DNA of 64,000 nucleotides from Thermoplasmata archaeon (GTDB lineage Archaea; Thermoplasmatota; Thermoplasmata; Lutacidiplasmatales; UBA184). The notes below the pieces were generated by a model, which saw only the letters and a list, made by a program, of their open reading frames with translations, did no database searches and was not told the origin of the DNA. The position numbers were made by a program, and so were the translations under genes. Positions 25,695-32,368 of the stretch are shown here, one piece after another; the stretch's first letter is position 1; each line of letters opens with the position of its first letter. The DNA lies in the NCBI GenBank assembly GCA_022749815.1, contig JAKIWV010000001.1, positions 578,124-642,123 on the forward strand. The letters run 5' to 3'.

Positions 25695-26225
25695 TCACAC
25701 CAACTCCTGAATTCGACTCGCGATCAGCATCTGCCCCGGGTTGAACCGCCCCGCCGGGCCTCGGGGGGGCGGGGGAGTTCCCGCATGCGCGTCGCGGACC
25801 ACCACGCCGTAGCTTTCCTCCGCGCCATGGACCACTCGACAAACCTCGACCTCGATGGGGAAAACCGAACCGCTGGGGGAGCGGCCCTCCAACCGGATGG
25901 GTCCCCATTCGGTCCGGGGCCCCCGGGTCGCCGCCATTGCCTGGGCGAACCCGGCCTGGGTTCCCGGGGTCAGCAGTTCGGAAAACGGCCGACCGCGGAG
26001 CTGAACTTCCACCGTCCCGAACAAGCGATTGGCCGAGGGGTTCGCCCGTCGTATATGGCCCCGCTGGTCGAGTACGAACTGGCTGAGGTCCGCGCGATCG
26101 AAGAGGGCCCGGTAGACGGCGGGGTCTTCGGCGTCGGCCCTTCCGAGGAACGGGATGACGAGTACCGAGCTCGCAATGCCGTAGGCAAAGGGGCGGGATG
26201 ACCAACTTAGGGGCCGGAGTGTCAT
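25695..26225 (-). CDS. PAS-domain protein
   Basis: About 176 residues from the ATG at 26225; the longer track ORF reads back into the upstream ATPase gene. One PAS domain is visible: YRALFDRADLSQFVLDQRGHIRRANPSANRLFG, then GRPFSELLTPG and the closing strand VFPIEVEVCRVVHGAEESYGVVVRD. No kinase, HTH or other output domain is present, so output must go through a partner. The gene sits between the P-loop ATPase (stop 47 bases upstream) and the seven-helix protein (6 bases downstream), all on the minus strand. Confidence 0.75.
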   Translation of the reverse strand: MTLRPLSWSSRPFAYGIASSVLVIPFLGRADAEDPAVYRALFDRADLSQFVLDQRGHIRRANPSANRLFGTVEVQLRGRPFSELLTPGTQAGFAQAMAATRGPRTEWGPIRLEGRSPSGSVFPIEVEVCRVVHGAEESYGVVVRDAHAGTPPPPRGPAGRFNPGQMLIASRIQELV

Positions 26226-26271
26226 TCTCGGCGGAATCTGCTCCAGGGTTTTTCTCACCGCCGCGGGCCCG

Positions 26272-27888
26272 CTAGACGATGCGGAGGAGGTCGTAGGGAA
26301 TCGTGGCGGTGCCCTCGGTGAGGACGAGGCCCGACGTCCACGGCATCGAGCCGTAAACGAACACCCGGCCTTGTCGGGCCCGAAGGTGGATTTGGATCTC
26401 GGCAAGCGACCGCAGCGATTCGAACAGCGGTACGCCGTTTTGTCCGACGACGACGAGATGCATCGGCGCCGACCCGAGCCCCGCCTGAACATTCGCCGGG
26501 AAGTTGTCGACGACCTCGGGGGTCATCGGGTTGCCCAAGGCCGAGGCCATCGAATAGAATCCCTGCACATAGGCCACATTGAGGACCGGCGCTCCCTTCG
26601 TGCTGCCCGAGGCTAGGAACTGCGCGACCGCGGTCTGCGGCGCCGGAGAACCGTTCGCGGGAGGGTGGGACGCCGGCACCAACCCCCCGAGGGGTACGAC
26701 CATCTTCCCGAGCTCAGGGGCGACGAGCTTCGCATCGGTCTCCAGCTGACCGGTCACGTCCCCGACTCGGAAGCCCTGCTCCAGCCGTTGGCGCGGGGCT
26801 CCGGGATGCACGGAATCCCAGATCTCCTTCGCCGACAGGGACGGCGACGGGATCAGCAAGGCTCGGCCACCGAGGCTGACGACCGAGGAAATCATCGGCG
26901 AGAGAAGGAGCTGGAGGACGTGCTCTTGGATGTCCCCGTCGGTTTCGATTAGTGTGATCTTGCCTAACGGAAGCCGACCGAAGTTCTCCGCGAAGGCACT
27001 CGACCCCGGCCAGACGTGCGCAGGCATGGAGTCGGGTTCGTGCTCGAAGGGTCCTCGGCGCATGTGCGTGTACGCCTTGATGGGCTCGATGCACTGGAAG
27101 CGGGCGGCTTCGACCGTATAGGGATAGTTGGCGTTGGCGATCCGGATGCCTCGAAGCTTCGGAAGCTGGAGCCAGCGCTCGAGCCGGTCGTTGCCCATCT
27201 CGCGCTGGGTCACGACCACCCCGTTGACTAGGTAGTCGAGTTGGCTCTCCTCCCGCCGTTCCAGGACGATCACCACATGGGCGCGACCTCGTCCAAGGTG
27301 ACGGAGCAGCATCCGCTCCACCTCGCTCCGGTCGGGGAGGTCAGGGTGGTTGGTGCCGACGCCTCCCAGGTACTGCTCGACCAGGGCATCCCAGGAATCG
27401 ATGACAACAATCGACGGAGAATCCGGCGGGAGCCGACTCCACGCCTCCTGTACCGGGGAGGGAAGCCAGAGGAACTCGTTCAGTTCGCGGTTTTTGACCC
27501 CGGTTTCGTTGACCACTCGCTTGGCCTCCACCATCGTACGCCCGACGTCCCGGACCGTTGCGTCCAGGTTGCTCGTGTCGACAATCTGGATCTGTAGGCC
27601 CCCGTTCTCCCCCAGCCAGGGGAATCCGCGCTGGAGCTCCGCTTGGGAGACTCGGCTCGTGAGGAGCAGACGGTGACCGGTCGCGGCCTCGAGCAGGGCA
27701 AGACAGAGGGTCGTCTTGCCCGAACCGGGAGCTCCCCGGACCAGCAGGGACTGGGGTCCCGGGAGGGAGAGGAACTCCCGAAGTTCCTCGGGCAGTCGTT
27801 GGGCTAGACTCACTGGCACCTCTCGCGGGGTGTAGACCGCAGCTCCCCGCAAACTGTACTGGCCGCTTCGGCGTAAGAAGCTACCCAT
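26272..27888 (-). CDS. RecA-like P-loop ATPase (GvpD/KaiC-like) heading a sensory operon
   Basis: About 538 residues from the ATG at 27888 (MGSFLRRSGQ). Walker A is GAPGSGKTTLCLALLEAATG near residue 50. A Walker-B-like strand, SIVVIDSWDALVEQYL, lies about 130 residues later. The region HVVIVLERREESQLDYLVNGVVVTQREMGNDRLERWLQLPKLRG fits KaiC/RAD55-type ATPases and the GvpD regulator family (strand, then Lys/Arg-rich LxKxRG). The C-terminal 250 residues form a second domain with no visible Walker motif. GvpD in haloarchaea regulates gas-vesicle synthesis, but no gvp genes occur here. It probably transmits signals from the co-transcribed PAS and seven-helix proteins. Confidence 0.65.
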   Translation of the reverse strand: MGSFLRRSGQYSLRGAAVYTPREVPVSLAQRLPEELREFLSLPGPQSLLVRGAPGSGKTTLCLALLEAATGHRLLLTSRVSQAELQRGFPWLGENGGLQIQIVDTSNLDATVRDVGRTMVEAKRVVNETGVKNRELNEFLWLPSPVQEAWSRLPPDSPSIVVIDSWDALVEQYLGGVGTNHPDLPDRSEVERMLLRHLGRGRAHVVIVLERREESQLDYLVNGVVVTQREMGNDRLERWLQLPKLRGIRIANANYPYTVEAARFQCIEPIKAYTHMRRGPFEHEPDSMPAHVWPGSSAFAENFGRLPLGKITLIETDGDIQEHVLQLLLSPMISSVVSLGGRALLIPSPSLSAKEIWDSVHPGAPRQRLEQGFRVGDVTGQLETDAKLVAPELGKMVVPLGGLVPASHPPANGSPAPQTAVAQFLASGSTKGAPVLNVAYVQGFYSMASALGNPMTPEVVDNFPANVQAGLGSAPMHLVVVGQNGVPLFESLRSLAEIQIHLRARQGRVFVYGSMPWTSGLVLTEGTATIPYDLLRIV

Positions 27889-28101
27889 CGAGGGGCACCC
27901 CACCGCGGGCTCTCGGGAGAGGTTGGGCCGGCTCGATCGACCAACCTACTCGGGATTCCCGCCCAACCACATCGGGATGGGGGTTCCCCAAAGCGCTCTG
28001 CGACAAGGCGGGTCGGCTGGAAGCCACGAGTTGCCCTCCGTCGGCCCTCGGAGCGGGCTTTCCCGGCGGACCGGGTACCCGAGGCGGTCCCCCCGAACTC
28101 G

Positions 28102-29049
28102 TCAGTGCCCGAGCCGTTCGAGGGCCGCCCCGACCATCCATGGGAGCAGGACCGTGATGTCCCCTTCCACCGTCACGTGGTGGGCTTCCGGCTTGAGCTT
28201 CCCCCACGAGACCGCCTCCCGTGTGCGCGCGCCGGAGAGGCTCCCGTCCCATTCGACGGCCGAGGTGATGTAAAGGGCGGCGTCGAGACCGTCGCGGAAC
28301 TGGTTCCACCAGATCGTGTGGTGCTTCGAAATGCCCCCTCCGAGAAGGATCGCGCCGCTCCGCTTCGCCTCGAAGACGAGGTCCGCCAGGAGCTGCTCGT
28401 CCGGCAGAAGGTCCAGCTGGAATTCCTTGTGCATCTGCCAGAAGAGCCAGAGCTGCGACCCCACGGCGCCGTCCGTGATTCCGGGCACGAGGACCGGGAT
28501 CTTGCGTTCGAAGGCCGCGCGGGCCAGACTGCCACGCCCGGCGCGGGCGCCGAGGGCTTCGCCGATCTTCCAAGTGAGCTCGGCCGTCGAGAGACGGCGC
28601 GTGCCTTGCTTCCAGAGTCGATGGAGCAGTCGCTGCATGAATCGCTCCACGACGCCCCCGTAGACTTTCTCCGGAATGACGAGGTTCCCGAGCCGGTAGA
28701 ACCCCTGCTTACGGAGGAGCGCATCGTCGAGGAGCCAGTCCCCGTGAAGATACGGCCCGTACGAGCGCGCGATGTCGTGGTCGAGCGTTCCGCAGGTCGT
28801 GACGACGGCGTCGACGTGTCCGCCGGCGATGAGCTCGTGCAGGACGCCCCGGGTTCCGGTCGCGACGATGTCGGCGGGGAACGACAGGAACGTCGTCATC
28901 TGGCGGTCGCCGAGCATCTCGACGAGGAGGTCCACGCCTTGGGCAAACCCCTTCGCCGTGAATCCGCCGGCCGCGTCGAGCCGGCGGGCGAGCGTATCGA
29001 GGGATGGGCGGTCTCCGATGCGGATATCCTCCACGCGGCGGCGTGCCAT
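28102..29049 (-). CDS. dys: Deoxyhypusine synthase
   Basis: 315 residues from the ATG at 29049; the track extends it upstream into the protease gene. The enzyme transfers the butylamine part of spermidine, using NAD, to a lysine of aIF5A. Key motifs are FLSFPADIVATGTRGVL, VVTTCGTLDHDIARSYG, PGITDGAVGSQLW and GGGISKHHTIWWNQFRDGLDAALYIT, the last containing the catalytic lysine. Length fits the family. It is the last gene of a packed minus-strand operon, 18 bases after the presenilin-type protease. Its presence supports an archaeal origin and the use of spermidine. Confidence 0.95.
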   Translation of the reverse strand: MARRRVEDIRIGDRPSLDTLARRLDAAGGFTAKGFAQGVDLLVEMLGDRQMTTFLSFPADIVATGTRGVLHELIAGGHVDAVVTTCGTLDHDIARSYGPYLHGDWLLDDALLRKQGFYRLGNLVIPEKVYGGVVERFMQRLLHRLWKQGTRRLSTAELTWKIGEALGARAGRGSLARAAFERKIPVLVPGITDGAVGSQLWLFWQMHKEFQLDLLPDEQLLADLVFEAKRSGAILLGGGISKHHTIWWNQFRDGLDAALYITSAVEWDGSLSGARTREAVSWGKLKPEAHHVTVEGDITVLLPWMVGAALERLGH

Positions 29050-29066
29050 GCGACCGATGCTCCTCG

Positions 29067-30035
29067 CTAGAAGCTCAGTTGGAATCCGAGCCCGATCTGG
29101 TGGAAGAGGAGGAGGTACGCCAGAATATAGCCGCCGAGGGCGCCGCCATTGAGGAAGGGCAAACCGGCCTGCGGGTTGCCCGAGAGCGCCCGGCGCATCA
29201 GCAGGCCGTAGCCGACGAGCGAGCCCACGATCGCCGCGAAGGCCGCCCACAGGTTCGCGCCGATCCCGAGGACGAGCGGGTGGGTCGGCAGCCAGATGAA
29301 CGCGGAGACGACGAGCGTGCCCGGGATCACCACATCACCGAGGCCCATGAACATCGCCTCGCGTTCCTCCACCGGACGGTCCCGCTGGACGTTCAGGGAC
29401 GGCGCCCGCGTGTAGTCGTAGCCGGCCGAGCTCGGCATGACCATCAGGATCGGAAGCCGCATCTCCGTGACCACGTCGGCGAGGCTGACCATGTGCTTGG
29501 TCCGGTAGACTGCGATCGTGTCGTAGACCGCGAGCGCCAGGAGCAGGATGAAGACCGGGAGGATCCCGAAGGAGATCCCGAGCAGCGCGATCAGCGCGCC
29601 GGCGGCCAGGAACCCAGCCGCATCGACGACGTACCACTGCGGCTCGATCCATAGCGCGAGGAGGATCGTCACGGCGATCCCCGCGGCCAACGTGGTCGCG
29701 GGGTCGAACAGGAGCCCGGCGCCGGCCGGGGGGATGAACCGAGTCGCCGGCAGCAGCAGCTCGATGGTGTAATAGAGGGTCAGGTTGAGGGAGGCGGCGA
29801 TGGCCACGAGGAGGACGGCCCGGAGCCTCGCGATGCCGCCCTTCCGACGGACGAACCAGAGAATGAAGAGCGGGGCGGCGACGATGAGGACGATGATGAA
29901 TACCGGCGACGCGGGGCTGTTCGGATTCGACGTGGTCGCGAGGCCGGCCGATTTGAACGGCACCGCGAGGGCGAGCGCAACGAGCTGGGCGCCGACGTAG
30001 AGGGCGAGCAGTCCCAGCGAGCGAAGGCCGCGCAT
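29067..30035 (-). CDS. Presenilin/signal-peptide-peptidase type intramembrane aspartyl protease
   Basis: A 322-residue membrane protein with about nine helices. The two catalytic motifs are present: YD in ALAVYDTIAVYRTKHM (helix 6) and GLGD in EAMFMGLGDVVIPG (helix 7). The C-terminal PAL-like element is degenerate (GLPFLNGGALGG). This is the family of archaeal presenilin homologues (PSH), which cut single-span membrane segments. It lies between aIF2-beta (9 bases upstream) and deoxyhypusine synthase in an operon. The substrate is unknown. Confidence 0.88.
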   Translation of the reverse strand: MRGLRSLGLLALYVGAQLVALALAVPFKSAGLATTSNPNSPASPVFIIVLIVAAPLFILWFVRRKGGIARLRAVLLVAIAASLNLTLYYTIELLLPATRFIPPAGAGLLFDPATTLAAGIAVTILLALWIEPQWYVVDAAGFLAAGALIALLGISFGILPVFILLLALAVYDTIAVYRTKHMVSLADVVTEMRLPILMVMPSSAGYDYTRAPSLNVQRDRPVEEREAMFMGLGDVVIPGTLVVSAFIWLPTHPLVLGIGANLWAAFAAIVGSLVGYGLLMRRALSGNPQAGLPFLNGGALGGYILAYLLLFHQIGLGFQLSF

Positions 30036-30044
30036 GCCGGACGA

Positions 30045-30662
30045 CTACGGCTGCACGATCGCGTAGGCGTTGTTCCCCAGCACTTTGGTGATCTTCGCGT
30101 TGACCGTGGCCCCGCGAGTGGTGGCGCCCGTCACGAAGACGACGAACCCCTCCTTCCGGGCGACGCCGTCGCCCCGGCGGCCGATGTCCTCGATCGTGAG
30201 CCGGTAGACCTCGCCCGCCACGACCGGTGCCTTCGGCTTGGCCACTTCGACGACCCGGCGGACCGTGACCGGGCGCTGGGCGCCGCAGGCCTCGCAGATG
30301 AGGAGAGTGAACTTGCCCTCCTTGCTGAGGTGGGTGTCCGGCCGATGGCACTCGGAACAGATCACGAACTTGTCCGTGTACTCTCGGATCCGTTGCGCGA
30401 TCGCCTCTTTCGTGATCCGCGACTTGAGCACGCCGCGAGGCAGGTCGAGGACGCCCGGGCAGCCGAACTCCCGGGCGAGGTAGCCGATCAGGTGGGCCGG
30501 CTCCCGGCGCAGGACGCTCGCGATCTCCTGGAGGTTCCGGATGACCGTGTTCTTTCCGTCGGTCATCACGTCCGGCTCGGGCACCTGGAATCGCTCCCCG
30601 CTGGTCCGGACTTCCGGGAGCTGAGCCCGCGCCCGATCGAGGAGTTTCTGATACGCTTCCAT
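30045..30662 (-). CDS. Translation initiation factor aIF2 beta subunit fused to a TRAM domain
   Basis: 205 residues from the ATG at 30662 (MEAYQKLLDRAR). The aIF2-beta core spans residues 1-140, including NTVIRNLQEIASVLRREPAHLIGYLAREFGCPG and the zinc ribbon CSECHRPDT...CEACGAQRPV. The C-terminal 60 residues are a TRAM-like RNA-binding domain (VYRLTIEDIGRRGDGVARKEGFVVFVTGATTRG). The beta subunit works in the ternary complex with Met-tRNAi and GTP. Most archaeal aIF2-beta proteins end after the zinc ribbon, so the TRAM extension is notable. It is co-transcribed with the phosphatase upstream (34-base gap) and the protease downstream. Confidence 0.9.
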   Translation of the reverse strand: MEAYQKLLDRARAQLPEVRTSGERFQVPEPDVMTDGKNTVIRNLQEIASVLRREPAHLIGYLAREFGCPGVLDLPRGVLKSRITKEAIAQRIREYTDKFVICSECHRPDTHLSKEGKFTLLICEACGAQRPVTVRRVVEVAKPKAPVVAGEVYRLTIEDIGRRGDGVARKEGFVVFVTGATTRGATVNAKITKVLGNNAYAIVQP

Positions 30663-30696
30663 TCCGCCGAAAGAAGGCCGAGGAGCGCTCAAAAGG

Positions 30697-31380
30697 CTAT
30701 CTCCGGCCCGGGGAGCGCGGGCCACGCCCGACGCGGTCGTCGGTCAGCGGACCGATCACCTGGCGAAGATCCTTCTCGGTCACCACGTGGGTAGCGCGCC
30801 GGCGGACGTGATCGTCTTCCGGTAGAAACGCGACGCCGATTCGCGACCGTTCGAACATCGCCACGTCGATCGCGGAGTTGCCCACGGCGGCGCACTCCGC
30901 CACGGAGAGTCCGAATTCCCGCTGGAGACCGGCGACGACGTCCCCCTTCCGCTTGATCGGCACCCGGACGATGCCTTCGTCGGTCAAGCGTCCGTGCCCG
31001 TCGAGGACGAACCCGTTGGCGAGCACCCGGTCGATCCCCAGCTCCCGGCCGATGCGTTGCGCGACGACGTCGAGCCCTCCGCTGACGATCGCGGTCCGGA
31101 TCCCGCGGGCGTGGAGCGCGTCGAAGAGCTCGTGCGCGCCGGGCATCAACGGGACGGAGGCCAGGATCGAGACCAGGTCCTGTTCCGAGATGTGGGGGCG
31201 ATGTCGATGCCACAGGGCCAGGTCCCGACGCATGAACTCTTGATCGTCGATCTCGTCATCGAGAAACAGCTGGAGCGCTTGGGTATTCTCGTCGCCGAAG
31301 AACCGGTGGACCTCCGCCCACGAGCTCGATACATCGAGCAGCGTGCCGTCCATGTCGAAGGCAACGAACTTAATCGGCAT
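30697..31380 (-). CDS. SerB-like HAD phosphatase
   Basis: A 227-residue protein. The motifs are AFDMDGTLLD (motif I, both aspartates present), TAIVSGG (motif II), PIKRKGD (motif III) and AVGNSAIDVAMF (motif IV). Motif IV has Asn where phosphoserine phosphatases usually have Asp (GDxxxD). It probably hydrolyses phosphoserine or another small phosphomonoester. Its start overlaps the aldo/keto reductase end by 11 bases, so translation is coupled. It is part of the large minus-strand operon. Confidence 0.8.
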   Translation of the reverse strand: MPIKFVAFDMDGTLLDVSSSWAEVHRFFGDENTQALQLFLDDEIDDQEFMRRDLALWHRHRPHISEQDLVSILASVPLMPGAHELFDALHARGIRTAIVSGGLDVVAQRIGRELGIDRVLANGFVLDGHGRLTDEGIVRVPIKRKGDVVAGLQREFGLSVAECAAVGNSAIDVAMFERSRIGVAFLPEDDHVRRRATHVVTEKDLRQVIGPLTDDRVGRGPRSPGRR

Positions 31381-32368
31381 CGCCCCGAGCGATCGTGTCG
31401 GCCCGGGACAGGACCACGTCGGTGGGGCGAGCGGCCCACGCCGTCAGCACGTCGTCCACCTGAGCGGGCTGGCTCGCGCCGAAGGCCGGAGCGACCCCCC
31501 GTCGGGCCAACCAATGTAAGGCGAGAGATGCCATCGGAACCCCTGCCTCGCGGGCGAGGGCGTCGAGACGTCGGGCCCGTTCCTGGAGCTCCTCGAGCCG
31601 GTCGCGGAGCCCGGTGCTCCGAGCCGGTCCCACGGGCACTGCGCCCGACTGGTACCGCCCGGCCAAGAGGCCCCGGGCAAGGGGCGTGTAGGCTTCGACC
31701 ACGATCCCCTCCTTCCGGCAGTAGTCCAGGACGTCGTCTCCATCGTCCCGTTCGAACAGGTTGTACAGGACCTGGTTCACGACCACGTCGGTCTTCCGAA
31801 GCGCCGCCCGCGCTTCGATGAGCTGCTCCCGCGAGAAGTTGCTGACCCCGATCGCGCCGATCATTCCCTCCGTCCAGAGCGTCTCGAGGGCCGCCATCGT
31901 CTCCGCGATGGGAACCCGCGGGTCGGGGGAGTGGACGAGGTACAGGTCGACGCGGGACCGGCCGAGCCGCTGCAAGCTCCCCATCAGGGAGGGCCGGACC
32001 TGGGCGGTTCGCAGGTGTTCCCACGAGAGTTTTGTGACCACCCAGGCGTCCTGTGCGGTTGGGCCGGCGCGGTAGAGCACGTCGCCGAGGATCCGTTCCG
32101 ACCGTCCTGCCCCGTAGACCTCGGCGGTGTCGAACCACCGGAGCCCGCGCTCGAGCGCGTGGCCGATCGTCGCTTTCGTCCTCGCCTCGTCCTCGGGCCG
32201 CCAGCGGCCCATCGCCCAGAGCCCGAGCCCGAGAGGCGGATGGGTCCGGCCGGTCTTGCCCAGGGGAAACCCGCCTTCCAAGCGCGTTGGGGGGGTGGGC
32301 GACGAGGGAGGACGGCGGGCGATGCCGCTTCGACGGGAGCGCGGGGGGGCCTCTCGTGGTTTCGTCAT
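31370..32368 (-). CDS. Aldo/keto reductase
   Basis: 332 residues from the ATG at 32368, which overlaps the valS stop as ATGA. The NADPH-dependent TIM-barrel family motifs are visible: GLRWFDTAEVYG (catalytic Asp and Tyr), VVTKLS (Lys), LYLVHSPDP (His), IGAIGVSNFSREQL and YTPLARGLLAG. The substrate is unknown; family members reduce sugars or aldehydes. It lies between valS and the SerB-like phosphatase, with overlaps at both ends. Confidence 0.88.
   Translation of the reverse strand: MTKPREAPPRSRRSGIARRPPSSPTPPTRLEGGFPLGKTGRTHPPLGLGLWAMGRWRPEDEARTKATIGHALERGLRWFDTAEVYGAGRSERILGDVLYRAGPTAQDAWVVTKLSWEHLRTAQVRPSLMGSLQRLGRSRVDLYLVHSPDPRVPIAETMAALETLWTEGMIGAIGVSNFSREQLIEARAALRKTDVVVNQVLYNLFERDDGDDVLDYCRKEGIVVEAYTPLARGLLAGRYQSGAVPVGPARSTGLRDRLEELQERARRLDALAREAGVPMASLALHWLARRGVAPAFGASQPAQVDDVLTAWAARPTDVVLSRADTIARGDAD

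Noticed and set aside
26272-27888. Gas-vesicle gene cluster, suggested by the GvpD-like ATPase
   Set aside because: No gvpA, gvpF/L, gvpN or other gas-vesicle genes are nearby; the ATPase is better explained as part of a sensory operon.
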